Positions 31,728 through 39,834 of a DNA stretch of 43,926 nucleotides are shown here, one piece after another. The notes below the pieces were generated by a model. That model was not told where the DNA came from, did not search any database, and was given only the letters and a program-made list of their open reading frames with translations. Each line of letters starts with the position of its first letter. Position 1 is the stretch's first letter. Position numbers and translations under genes: made by a program. The DNA comes from Phycisphaerae bacterium. Lineage in GTDB: Bacteria > Planctomycetota > Phycisphaerae > Sedimentisphaerales > Anaerobacaceae. The stretch is from assembly GCA_030619925.1 (NCBI GenBank), contig JAUXAL010000028.1, positions 1 through 43,926 of the forward strand, written 5' to 3'.

Positions 31728-32792
31728 TCAGCTTTTTGTTGGTATAGACAATTGTTTGATTTTGTCCAGAATCTCGTCGACGGTCGGCACGCCGCCGCCT
31801 GGTCGGCCATGAAGTAAGACCGGTGCTTTTCCGGCTACAGCCAGTTTTACGTCTTCGACCATCTGGCCATTGCTCATTTCCACGGTCAGAAAGATACGAA
31901 ATTCGTCAGCGGCCTTGCTGATTTGCTCCGTGGGAAACGGCCAGAGGGTGATAGGACGTATCCAGCCGGCCTTGATTCGGTTTTCTCTGGCTTTGTTCAC
32001 CGCGGCGCGCACGACTCTTGCTGCAACGCCGTAGGCGACCACTACGATTTCGGCATCGTCAACCTCATATTGTTCACAAAGCACTTCATTTTTTTGCACC
32101 TGCTCATACTTGGCCTGCAGCTTATTGTTGTGTTTTTCCAGCGATCCCTCAGGGAGCCATAATGAGCGGACGATGTTTTGCTCTCTGCCTTTGGCCCCGG
32201 TCAGAGCCCAATCTTTGGGTGGTAGTTCGCGGCCTGGTTTTTTCTCTAATACTATCGGCTCCATCATCTGGCCCAGGATGCCGTCGGCCAGGACGACAAC
32301 GGTCATTCGATACTGGTCGGCCAGGTCAAATGCCAGCGGCATACAATCGACCAGCTCCTGTACGCTCGATGGTCCGAACACGATGGTTCTGTAATCACCG
32401 TGTCCGCCGCCGCGTGTGGCCTGGAAGTAATCACATTGTGATGGCCCAATGTTACCGAGACCCGGCCCGCCTCGCATTACATTGACAACCACCGCGGGCA
32501 GCTCAGCTCCCGCCAGATAGCTTATGCCCTCCTGCATCAGACTGATGCCGGGACTGGATGAGCTTGTCATAGTCCTTTTGCCCGTGGCTGAAGCTCCGAA
32601 TACCATACTGATTGCGGCCAATTCGCTCTCGCTCTGCACGAAGACCCGGCCTTCCTCGGGCATTCTTCGGGACATATAGGCGGGGATTTCGTTTTGCGGT
32701 GTAATCGGATAGCCGAAATAAGCGTCGCAGCCGGCAATGATGGCCGCTTCGGCAAGGGCCTCATTGCCACACATTAGAACCCTTTCACTCAC
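31728..32792 (-). CDS. korA: 2-oxoacid:acceptor oxidoreductase, alpha subunit
   Basis: A 354-residue alpha subunit. AGCDAYFGYPITPQNEIPAY near residues 21-40 is the family hallmark, followed by QSESELAAISMVFGASATGKR and MTSSSSPGISLMQEG. The N-terminal domain binds substrate and the pyrimidine side of thiamine diphosphate; domain II ends with VEMSNGQMVEDVKLAV. The gene overlaps korD by four bases (ATGA-type), indicating coupled translation. Confidence 0.92.
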   Translation of the reverse strand: MSERVLMCGNEALAEAAIIAGCDAYFGYPITPQNEIPAYMSRRMPEEGRVFVQSESELAAISMVFGASATGKRTMTSSSSPGISLMQEGISYLAGAELPAVVVNVMRGGPGLGNIGPSQCDYFQATRGGGHGDYRTIVFGPSSVQELVDCMPLAFDLADQYRMTVVVLADGILGQMMEPIVLEKKPGRELPPKDWALTGAKGREQNIVRSLWLPEGSLEKHNNKLQAKYEQVQKNEVLCEQYEVDDAEIVVVAYGVAARVVRAAVNKARENRIKAGWIRPITLWPFPTEQISKAADEFRIFLTVEMSNGQMVEDVKLAVAGKAPVLLHGRPGGGVPTVDEILDKIKQLSIPTKS

Positions 32793-33112
32793 GTTTTCTC
32801 CTCGACTAAACGCGGCTTACCCTTTTTGCCTGGCTTGGCAACTATGTCGATTTTATTGGGCTGGTCCCGATACACCTCGATTATGGCCTCCGGACAGATG
32901 ATGGCACACAAGCAGCAGCCTGTGCAATCGGTGTCGGCTGCTCCCTCGACTCCGCTCTCCACAGGACGCCTATCGGCGGGGACAGGCTGGGCTGGGAAGT
33001 AACCGTTCTTGTTGGATTTTTTGGAGATGACGATGCTGCTCTTCGGGCATACTACTACACACAGGCCGCAGCCTTTGCACCGTTCGGTATCGATGATTAT
33101 TTTGCCAGCCAT
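32789..33112 (-). CDS. korD: 2-oxoacid:acceptor oxidoreductase, ferredoxin (delta) subunit
   Basis: A 107-residue protein with two [4Fe-4S] motifs, CKGCGLCVVVCP (Cys12-Cys22) and CTGCCLCAIICP (Cys63-Cys73). It passes electrons from the catalytic subunits to ferredoxin. The first-to-second cluster loop is long, with residues 43-58 (PVPADRRPVESGVEGA) unlike the usual short loop of KorD proteins; its DNA includes CGCC/GGCG and CCCTCGACTCCGCTC and looks repeat-derived. ATG 33112 has no Shine-Dalgarno sequence because a CGTATT word repeat abuts it; the frame is open to 33166 through that repeat. First gene of the kor operon. Confidence 0.88.
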   Translation of the reverse strand: MAGKIIIDTERCKGCGLCVVVCPKSSIVISKKSNKNGYFPAQPVPADRRPVESGVEGAADTDCTGCCLCAIICPEAIIEVYRDQPNKIDIVAKPGKKGKPRLVEEKT

Positions 33113-33172
33113 TTTTCGTATTGCGTATTGCGTTCGGCGATTCACAAGCGACGAACGACGAGACACGAGTTT
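33113..33172. repeat. CGTATT/ACGAC word repeat at the korD start
   Basis: CGTATTGCGTATTGCGTTCGG on the left and CAAGCGACGAACGACGAG on the right. The left words and right words are partly inverted. It directly touches the korD start codon. Confidence 0.5.
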
Positions 33173-33227
33173 AAGCTGCCGTATTCTAACAAGGCTGGAT
33201 GTTTCTGTAAAGTGAAAATGTAATTAG

Positions 33228-33275
33228 TTCGTATCTCGTATTGCGTCTATTTTTTGCGATATGCATCTGCGATAA
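33228..33275. repeat. Second CGTATT word repeat in the kor/phosphatase gap
   Basis: CGTATCTCGTATTGCG is followed by GCGATATGCATCTGCGAT, with GCG and CGTAT words in both directions. Same vocabulary as 6915-6980 and 33113-33172. Confidence 0.4.
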
Positions 33276-33294
33276 ATAATCCGGATATTCGCCC

Positions 33295-33323
33295 TTGGCA
33301 TCGGAACACAATTCGAGTATAGT
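33295..33323 (+). promoter_or_regulatory. Sigma-70 type promoter for the sugar-metabolism gene group
   Basis: TTGGCA (33295-33300) and TATAGT (33318-33323) are separated by exactly 17 bases; each hexamer matches five of six consensus bases. The start would be near 33330, about 60 bases before the first gene, which has a GGAGGT Shine-Dalgarno sequence at 33378-33383. Confidence 0.6.
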
Positions 33324-33391
33324 CTCTTCAAGGACTTGGTTTCAATGAGGTTGTGTGGGGGGAATCTTAATTTTTTTGGAGGTCCAATTTA

Positions 33392-34336
33392 ATGCAGGAC
33401 GAAATCTTTGCAGGAAGGCTAAAAAACTGGAAATCAGAAGGCAAGCTGACCGCTTTTAACCTCGCCTGTGTCGCTGAAGCACTTGATACGGTTAAGAGGT
33501 TGAGCGACCAGAACATCGGCGGCGAAACGGTCGAAAAAAGGCTCGGCGAGTACAAAAGCTGGGACCCCGACATCCTCAAAGTCGATAAGGACGTTGAGAA
33601 CGGCTATTGGAAGCGCCTCGAAGAGTCAGGCACACCCTTTACGTTTCTCTCCGAAGAGGCCGGCGAAGTTGAGATAAATCCCGAGGCAAAAGCGGAAAAG
33701 CACTTTGTCGTCTGTGACCCTTTTGACGGCAGCTACCTTTTCAAGCACGGAATACCCGCTTTCTGGTATAGCTCATTGGCCTTGTATAACGCTGATTTGA
33801 AACCCGTATGCTGCGCCGTTGGTGACTGTTTCCCGCGGGTAATCGCCTTCGCAAACGAGCAGGGGGCTTTTATTGCCGAGCTCGATGGAGACCAGCTGCT
33901 TCACAGGGTAAAATTGGACAAACAGTATCGTGAGTCTATGGGCCGGCCTGATGTTACCAAAATGGCCGGTGCCAGCATCGAATCATACGCTATGAAGCCC
34001 GCGAAATTCCTTATGCCGCTGGTTGACGAGTATCGCGATTTGTTAAAACCATTCAAATTTATCAATCCCAACGGCGGCCCGTACGGATTTGTTGATGTCG
34101 CCGAGGGTAAGATAGACTGCTATTTCGCTCGCCAGCAGCCCTTCGTTGACGTATTCTCGGGAATTTATATCGCCCAGCAGGCCGGCGCGGTCGTAACCGA
34201 TTTCGACGGTAATGACGTTGAATTCGTCGCCGAGGAACAGACCGTCTGGGATGTGGTCGCCACAACTAATCAGACCCTGCACGAGCAGGTCCTTTCCGCA
34301 ATAGCCGACTGCAGAAGACAGAAGACAGACTTCTGA
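33392..34336 (+). CDS. Inositol-monophosphatase-family sugar phosphatase
   Basis: A 314-residue member of the Li-sensitive, Mg-dependent phosphatase superfamily. Metal motifs: SEEAGE near residue 90, CDPFDGSYLFK near 108 (the DPxDGS motif) and PFVDVFSGIYIAQQAGAVV near 248, with the third metal-binding Asp. The N-terminal helical region is longer than in IMPase, and the sequence around GIPAFWYSSLALYN is unlike inositol monophosphatase, so a sugar bisphosphate or sugar phosphate is a likelier substrate. It is first in a same-strand run with the beta-helix, NagA-like and GalK-like genes. The last seven residues (RRQKTDF) are encoded by a word repeat. Confidence 0.8.
   Translation: MQDEIFAGRLKNWKSEGKLTAFNLACVAEALDTVKRLSDQNIGGETVEKRLGEYKSWDPDILKVDKDVENGYWKRLEESGTPFTFLSEEAGEVEINPEAKAEKHFVVCDPFDGSYLFKHGIPAFWYSSLALYNADLKPVCCAVGDCFPRVIAFANEQGAFIAELDGDQLLHRVKLDKQYRESMGRPDVTKMAGASIESYAMKPAKFLMPLVDEYRDLLKPFKFINPNGGPYGFVDVAEGKIDCYFARQQPFVDVFSGIYIAQQAGAVVTDFDGNDVEFVAEEQTVWDVVATTNQTLHEQVLSAIADCRRQKTDF
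34312..34335. repeat. CAGAAGA word repeat that forms the end of the phosphatase gene
   Basis: CAGAAGACAGAAGACAGA is followed by CTTCTG, inverted to the first CAGAAG. The segment supplies the final codons, and its end supplies the TG of the TGA stop. Confidence 0.45.
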
Positions 34337-34362
34337 AATCAGGATTTGAGAGGAACGACAAA

Positions 34363-35310
34363 ATGGCAGATGAAGTGATAAAGCTGCAAGACTTAAACAA
34401 AGAAGACGTTCCTGCCGACCTTCGGGCAGAGACGTATTTTGACTTTGATGCTCACCGGTTCGAACACCAGGTGCTTCTTGAACAGACTGATTCTGTTTAT
34501 GCAGCGATACTCGGTATCGACGAATACGCTACAAAATGGCTCGCTGATACAATCGCCAAGAAGCGTTCGGCTGCGAGGGCCTTCAATAACAAAGCGCCAA
34601 AGCCGGCCCACACTATCGGTAATTTCGAAGTGCTGCTTGAAGACGGTGCGGTCTTTGAACCGGCCCGGATTATCGGCAGTCCCAAAGCCGACGTATCGTA
34701 TAGTATCTACGTCGGCAAAGACGCAAGGGTCATCGGCACCGACATCTACCTTGAAAAGGGCAATATATATATCGGCGCCGAAACCACCGTTGAACCCGGG
34801 GTTGGCATCAAAGGCCCGGTCATCGTCGGTGGAAAAACCGAAATACGCCAGGGCGCTTACCTCCGCGGCGACTGCATTATCGGCAATGGCTGTACAATCC
34901 GCGGCGAAATAAAAAATTGTGTCCTGATGGATAAGGCCAACTTCCCCCATCCATCTTATCTCGGCGATTCACTCTGCGGCTATATGACGCATTTCGGCAA
35001 CCAGGCAACGACTGCAAACCTCGGTATTTTTGCGGGCCTGGTGGAAACACATAAGCGAAAACCTCTGGTCATTCGCTGCAATGGAAGGGCTTATGACATC
35101 GGCAATCCCAAAATGGGAATCTGTATGGGCGACTTCAGCCAGGTCGGATGCAGCTGTGTTTCCGACCCGGGTACATTCTTGAAACCATACACCATCACGT
35201 ATTCGCTGGCCCGGATTTCAAAAGGCTTCTACGGCCCTAATGAAATACTAAAGAACAAGCCGCTTGAGCATGGTATCATAGAGCGAAGTCCTTACAGGCC
35301 GCCGCCGTAG
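34363..35310 (+). CDS. Left-handed beta-helix protein, nucleotidyltransferase/acyltransferase-like
   Basis: A 315-residue protein. From about residue 120 onwards it shows hexapeptide-repeat character (TTVEPGVGIKGPVIVGGKTE, then IRQGAYLRGDCIIGNGCTIRG), as in the C-terminal half of GlmU or sugar-1-phosphate nucleotidyltransferases. NFPHPSYLGDSLCG and KMGICMGDFSQVGCSCV follow. The first 115 residues are not a nucleotidyltransferase domain of normal size and have no GxGTR motif, so it cannot be a complete GlmU. It might be a sugar acyltransferase, or a scaffold partner of the phosphatase and kinase. Starts 26 bases after the phosphatase gene, with GAGAGGAA upstream. Confidence 0.72.
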   Translation: MADEVIKLQDLNKEDVPADLRAETYFDFDAHRFEHQVLLEQTDSVYAAILGIDEYATKWLADTIAKKRSAARAFNNKAPKPAHTIGNFEVLLEDGAVFEPARIIGSPKADVSYSIYVGKDARVIGTDIYLEKGNIYIGAETTVEPGVGIKGPVIVGGKTEIRQGAYLRGDCIIGNGCTIRGEIKNCVLMDKANFPHPSYLGDSLCGYMTHFGNQATTANLGIFAGLVETHKRKPLVIRCNGRAYDIGNPKMGICMGDFSQVGCSCVSDPGTFLKPYTITYSLARISKGFYGPNEILKNKPLEHGIIERSPYRPPP

Positions 35311-35311
35311 C

Positions 35312-35356
35312 GGTTAGTGGGTGGTGAGCAGTGAGTAGCCAGCTCACCAATTAACC
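35312..35356. repeat. Hairpin between the beta-helix and NagA-like genes
   Basis: GGTGAGC (35323-35329) pairs with GCTCACC (35342-35348), and outer GGTTA (35312-35316) with TAACC (35352-35356). The words GTGGGTGGTGAGCAGTGAG are quasi-repetitive. The next gene starts nine bases on, without a Shine-Dalgarno sequence. Confidence 0.55.
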
Positions 35357-35364
35357 AAACTAAG

Positions 35365-36663
35365 ATGATGAAAGCAGTTCTGCTCAAAAATGGCTTTCTG
35401 GTAACGCCGCAGCAGGTGATGCGCAGGGATATTGCCCTGCGCAACGGCAGGATTGAGTTTATCAGCGGACAAATGGCCTTTGATGATGTTATCGACATCT
35501 TCGGCAAATATGTCGTGCCCGGATTTGTTGATATTCATTTTCACGGTTACAATCTGTTTGAATTTACTGTCGGTCTGTACGAGGCCAAGACCAACACCTA
35601 CGACAACAGCAAGGCGGCTTATGAGCAGGGTTTTGATATGCTAAGCAGGAAACTCGCTGAGTTTGGGGTGACCGGCTTTTATTTGTCGACCTGGGCTGCC
35701 TCAATTGAAACCTTGAAGCTCTGTTACGGCCGGCTCGCTGACTATCTGAGCAAAGCGAACGATACTTCAGCCGGGGCCAGGCTGTTAGGGGGTGGGCTGG
35801 AGGGTACGTTTATCAACCCGGATATGGCCGGGGCTATGAATCCCGAGATGGTGTTGGAGCCGACGCCACATGTTTTCGAACGCATCGAGGACCGCGGCAC
35901 CATCAAACTGGTCAACGTTGTCCCCGATGCCGGCTGCAAAAGCTGCGAACTAACCAAATATCTTACCGATAAGGGTATTGTCGTCGGGGCCGGCCACACC
36001 AACGCAACCTGCAACCAGGTAGCCGATGCCATCAAAGCGGGGCTTAAATACAGTATTCACTTTACCAACGGCCCGACCGGCGGCTCGTATAAACCGTTCG
36101 ACGGCGGCGGCGCTATCGAAGCGGTGCTGCAATTCGATGAGCTTTACGCCGAGCAAATCTGCGACGGTTTCCATGTCAATCCCGCCTATGTCCGCGATAT
36201 TGTAAAACGCAAGGGCGTAGACAAAATTGTGGGAGTGACTGACTGCACGTTTGTCGCCGGTTCAGACCTGAAGGAATTCTCCGTCTCCGGTGTACCTGGT
36301 GCGGTCAGTGATGATGGCGGCTACTTTCGTGTAGTCGGCAAGGCAAACACGCTGTTCAGTAGCAATTTGACGATGAACCGCGGATTTGCCAACCTGCTCA
36401 ATTGGCTTACCACAGATATGCAGGGCATCTGGAACCGCCGGCACGAGGCGATGGAGCTGGAAGAAGCCCTGGTGGCAACGGCAAAGATGTTCTCTACCAA
36501 TGCGTGTAAGCTAACCGGCCTGGAAGCCGAAGGCTGCGGCTCGGTCGTTGACGGAGCAAAGGCTGATTTGTGCGTGCTTGATGTCACCGGCTCGCCGGGC
36601 AATTACAAGGTAACCGTCGCCTCGACTATAATCAACGGCAATACGGCGTACTCAGCCGGGTAA
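35365..36663 (+). CDS. NagA-like N-acetylglucosamine-6-phosphate deacetylase
   Basis: A 432-residue amidohydrolase. VVPGFVDIHFHGYN near residue 50 holds the HxH motif, GGLEGTFINPD near 149 the conserved Glu, and VVGAGHTNATCNQ near 213 and YSIHFTNGPTGG near 233 further ligands. GVTDCTFVAG near 290 takes the place of the usual TDA block, where the catalytic Asp sits. The family removes the acetyl group from GlcNAc-6-phosphate (or GalNAc-6-phosphate). Some positions (GPTGG instead of NAM) differ from E. coli NagA, so the substrate could be another acetylated hexosamine phosphate. In line with the galactokinase-like and phosphatase genes, an amino-sugar pathway is likely. Confidence 0.78.
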   Translation: MMKAVLLKNGFLVTPQQVMRRDIALRNGRIEFISGQMAFDDVIDIFGKYVVPGFVDIHFHGYNLFEFTVGLYEAKTNTYDNSKAAYEQGFDMLSRKLAEFGVTGFYLSTWAASIETLKLCYGRLADYLSKANDTSAGARLLGGGLEGTFINPDMAGAMNPEMVLEPTPHVFERIEDRGTIKLVNVVPDAGCKSCELTKYLTDKGIVVGAGHTNATCNQVADAIKAGLKYSIHFTNGPTGGSYKPFDGGGAIEAVLQFDELYAEQICDGFHVNPAYVRDIVKRKGVDKIVGVTDCTFVAGSDLKEFSVSGVPGAVSDDGGYFRVVGKANTLFSSNLTMNRGFANLLNWLTTDMQGIWNRRHEAMELEEALVATAKMFSTNACKLTGLEAEGCGSVVDGAKADLCVLDVTGSPGNYKVTVASTIINGNTAYSAG

Positions 36664-36721
36664 AGATTATTATTTGCTTGTATATTGAACAACGTAAAAG
36701 CATCTTGGAGGACGAAGACCC

Positions 36722-38383
36722 ATGGCTGTTGAGATTGATGGCCAGCGGCCGGTCAGCAGTTGGATTGAGCTGGTCAAGGATACAAGCAGTGCATTTCACA
36801 ACGGGTTGAACCAAATCTACGGCAATAACGATGATATGAAAACCGAAGCGGCTCAAATGTGTTTGCGCACACTTGAGGCGTTTGCTAAGGCATACGGGGC
36901 AGACCGTAGCGTCATCATAGTACGCTCAATCGGTCGTGTTAACCTGGTGGGTACTCACATTGACCACCGCGGCGGGTCGGTCAACCCAATCGGCGTCAAG
37001 CAAATGTGGCTGGTAGTCGAGCCGCGTGATGATGACAGGGTGCTGACAAAAAACGTCGAGGCGGACCACTTTCCCGATGAGCAGTTCCGCATCAGCCGGT
37101 CTCTGCCGGCTGGGAAGAAAATCCGGAACTGGGACGCCTGGTGCCACGATGAGTTTGCAAAACGCAAGCACGATTCATCGGGGGTCCCAGCCACCTGGTC
37201 GAATTATATCCGCGCCGCGGTGCTGTACTTTCAGCATCTCAACACGAAAGACGATGGTACCTTCGCACGGACGATTAGGGGGATGAATATGATGTTTTAT
37301 GGCAATATCCCCAGAGCGGCGGGGCTTAGTTCGTCATCGGCATTGGTTATGCTTGCAGCAGAAGCAACAATACGGATAAACGCTCTTGAGGTCGAACCCG
37401 CTGATTTGATTGAGCACGCAGGTTTCGCCGAGTGGTATGTGGGCACCCGTGGCGGATGCAGCGACCACGCCGCGATCGCATGGAGCAAACCCAATATGCT
37501 CCTCCATATCACCGCCTTTCCAGTGACAGTAGATAGTATCCCGTTTCCGGCCGGCTACAGCATCGTCTTGGCCAACAGCCTCATCGAGGCAAAGAAGCAA
37601 ACCGGCGCCCGCAATACCTTTAACAGTCGTGTCGCAGCCTATGTGTTCGGCCTGATGATGATACGTAAGAACTTTCCACAGTACGCTGACAAACTTGAAC
37701 ACTTTCGCGATGTCAATCCAGAGAAACTTGGCATAGACCAGGCCCGGATTTATCGAATAGTAAAATCACTGCCCGATTCTGCCGGCCGTGCGGACATCTT
37801 AAAACTCCTTCCGGAACACAAGCAGGAAATTCGTCATGTGTTTAGAAGTCACGACGAACCCGAACAGGGCTACCACATCAGGCAGATATGTCTATATGGG
37901 ATAGCTGAGTGTATTCGTGCTGACATGGTTCCGCAGGCTCTGCGAGCGGGTGACATGAAAACTTTCGGCGAGCTGCTCTGTATCTCTCACGATGGCGACC
38001 GTGTGACAAAGCTGGTTGATGGAAAACGCGTACCAACCGACAACAGTTATCCGGCTGCAAGGCTCGATGTTTTGATAGACGATTTGGAATCAGGTGTCCC
38101 GCAGCGTGTGAGCCGGGCCAGCCTGTGGCGCCAAAGCGGCGGCTATAATGTCAGCCTGCCGGAGATAGATATGCTCGTCGATATTGCCATGGCAACGCCG
38201 GGCGTTGTCGGTGCAGGCCTTGTCGGCGCCGGCATGGGCGGCTGTATCGTGGTCGTCGTCGAAGATAAACATGCCCGCCGGGTCATTGAAAACATGGCTG
38301 AACAATACTATCGCCCACGCAACCTACCGGTAGAAGCCCAGGTCGTCACCCCCGTGGGTGGTTTGTGTACGATGGATGTGTAA
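36722..38383 (+). CDS. Divergent galactokinase-like GHMP kinase
   Basis: A 553-residue GHMP kinase, over 150 residues longer than typical galactokinase. Motif 1 is SIGRVNLVGTHIDHRGG (residues 69-85): the usual GEHTDY has become GTHIDH, so the Glu that touches the sugar is Thr78. Motif 2 is IPRAAGLSSSSALV (197-209). The catalytic Asp lies in GGCSDHAAI (Asp248) instead of GIMDQ. Motif 3 is GAGMGGCIVVVV near residue 515. The extra length lies between motifs 1 and 2 and in a 300-450 segment. A sugar-1-kinase reaction is expected on a substrate other than plain galactose, perhaps an N-acetylhexosamine. GGAGGA at 36707-36712 supports ATG 36722. Confidence 0.8.
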   Translation: MAVEIDGQRPVSSWIELVKDTSSAFHNGLNQIYGNNDDMKTEAAQMCLRTLEAFAKAYGADRSVIIVRSIGRVNLVGTHIDHRGGSVNPIGVKQMWLVVEPRDDDRVLTKNVEADHFPDEQFRISRSLPAGKKIRNWDAWCHDEFAKRKHDSSGVPATWSNYIRAAVLYFQHLNTKDDGTFARTIRGMNMMFYGNIPRAAGLSSSSALVMLAAEATIRINALEVEPADLIEHAGFAEWYVGTRGGCSDHAAIAWSKPNMLLHITAFPVTVDSIPFPAGYSIVLANSLIEAKKQTGARNTFNSRVAAYVFGLMMIRKNFPQYADKLEHFRDVNPEKLGIDQARIYRIVKSLPDSAGRADILKLLPEHKQEIRHVFRSHDEPEQGYHIRQICLYGIAECIRADMVPQALRAGDMKTFGELLCISHDGDRVTKLVDGKRVPTDNSYPAARLDVLIDDLESGVPQRVSRASLWRQSGGYNVSLPEIDMLVDIAMATPGVVGAGLVGAGMGGCIVVVVEDKHARRVIENMAEQYYRPRNLPVEAQVVTPVGGLCTMDV

Positions 38384-38394
38384 TTGGTTAAATC

Positions 38395-38434
38395 GTCGCT
38401 TGTCGCTCGATAATCAATAATAAGTTAAAGCGAC
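38395..38434. repeat. GTCGCTT/AAGCGAC inverted repeat between convergent genes
   Basis: GTCGCTT (38395-38401) and AAGCGAC (38428-38434) are inverted with a 26-base loop, followed by TCTTTT on the plus strand. It overlaps the last codons of the aminotransferase gene. It may serve as a weak terminator for the kinase gene, or is another word repeat. Confidence 0.3.
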
Positions 38435-39789
38435 TCTTTTACCGCTTCGCGAATTACCTCGCAACCTTCCTTGACCGCTTCTTCGCTAATGCACAATGGC
38501 GGCGCTATCTTAACGCAGCCTCCGCCCACACCCACGGGCGCAAACATCAGCAGGCCTTTGCGGAAACAAAGATTGCCCACATTCCAGGCCAGCTCGTAGT
38601 CCGGGTCTTTACCGCCCTTTTTGACCATCAGCAGCCCGGCGACAAGGCCCGCTGCCGGCGCAAAACCGATTCTCTCGGAAAACTCGCCCTTTATTAGCTG
38701 CAGATGCTCCTTGAGGACCAGCCCAACCTTTGCCGAGTTCTCAACCAGCTTTTCCTTCTCGATAACTTCGATACTTGCCAGTGCAGCCGCACAGCAGATA
38801 GGATTGCCCGAGTGAGTGCTGGTCATCTCATTGGGCCCGTATAAATTCATCACTCTTTCGGCGCCGATTACTGCGCTGATTGGCAATGAGCTGCTGACTC
38901 CTTTGCCGATACAGAACAAGTCCGGCAGCACATCATACAGCTCAAAGCCCCACATAGTTCCGCATCTGCCGAAACCTGCCTGAATCTCATCGAAACAGAG
39001 CAGAGCGCCATACTTGTCACACCATTTTCTCAGGTCCTTCGCATATTGTTTGGGCATAAAGTTAGGCCCGGCCCCCTGATATGTTTCGCTTATTACGCCG
39101 GCCACATTGTCCGGCTCGACTCCAAGCCGCCCAAGGGTCCTCTCGAACAGCTCGAAGCTGGTGTCTTGGCAGCGGAATCCATCGGGAAACGGCACCTGAA
39201 CTATCTCAGGGTCGAGATTTTTTATCCACGCTTCGCCGCCACCCAAGCTTCCCATCTGCTGGGCGCCGAGGGTCCTGCCGTGAAAGGAATTTTCAAATGA
39301 AACAATGATGCTCTTATCGTCTGTGCCGGTCTTTCGTCCATATGTACGCATTAGCTTTAGGGCGCACTCTGTGGTTTCTGCGCCGGTACTAAGCACGAAC
39401 ACTTTATTCAGGCCTTGCGGTGCAAGTGAAATCAGCTTCTGCGTAAGCTTGACCCTCGCTTCATTCGGGAAACAGTAGGTAGTAAGCAGCGGACGGGAGG
39501 CCTGCTTGGTGATTGCCTCAACAATACTCTTATGGCCATGACCGGCATTGGTAATGAGTACACCCGATGAAAAATCAAGCCACATGTTGCCGTAAGCATC
39601 GTAAACATTTACTCCCTCAGCGCGGTCCCAGATTACCGGCGGCTGACCTCGCATACTAAGGGGTTCGGCCTCACGAAGCTTCTCAATCTCTTTTATTGTC
39701 GCAGAATTTGGAACAGGCCCCGAGAGTTTGCGAAACTTCGTTGATACAGGTTTTACTTCAGTTGAGATAAGTGGAAATTCCTTTGCCAT
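38425..39789 (-). CDS. Class III (acetylornithine/GABA-type) aminotransferase
   Basis: A 454-residue PLP enzyme, fold type I class III. Blocks: FSSGVLITNAGHGHKSIVEA near residue 75, VLSTGAETTECALKL near 130, FENSFHGRTLGAQ near 165, and ALLCFDEIQAGFGRCGTMW near 255 with the PLP-binding Asp. The PLP Lys is in CIGKGVSSSLPISAV near residue 295. The family includes GABA, acetylornithine and taurine aminotransferases as well as amino-sugar and beta-alanine enzymes; the substrate is not fixed by sequence. It is convergent with the kinase gene and may share its sugar pathway or stand alone. Confidence 0.88.
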   Translation of the reverse strand: MAKEFPLISTEVKPVSTKFRKLSGPVPNSATIKEIEKLREAEPLSMRGQPPVIWDRAEGVNVYDAYGNMWLDFSSGVLITNAGHGHKSIVEAITKQASRPLLTTYCFPNEARVKLTQKLISLAPQGLNKVFVLSTGAETTECALKLMRTYGRKTGTDDKSIIVSFENSFHGRTLGAQQMGSLGGGEAWIKNLDPEIVQVPFPDGFRCQDTSFELFERTLGRLGVEPDNVAGVISETYQGAGPNFMPKQYAKDLRKWCDKYGALLCFDEIQAGFGRCGTMWGFELYDVLPDLFCIGKGVSSSLPISAVIGAERVMNLYGPNEMTSTHSGNPICCAAALASIEVIEKEKLVENSAKVGLVLKEHLQLIKGEFSERIGFAPAAGLVAGLLMVKKGGKDPDYELAWNVGNLCFRKGLLMFAPVGVGGGCVKIAPPLCISEEAVKEGCEVIREAVKESL

Positions 39790-39834
39790 TTTCTTTTCTC
39801 TTTTTTTTGTCCCTAAGAACTGCGATATGTGACG

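Noticed and set aside
34363-35310. Complete GlmU or sugar-phosphate nucleotidyltransferase
   Set aside because: The beta-helix is clear, but the N-terminal part is too short and lacks the nucleotide-binding motif.
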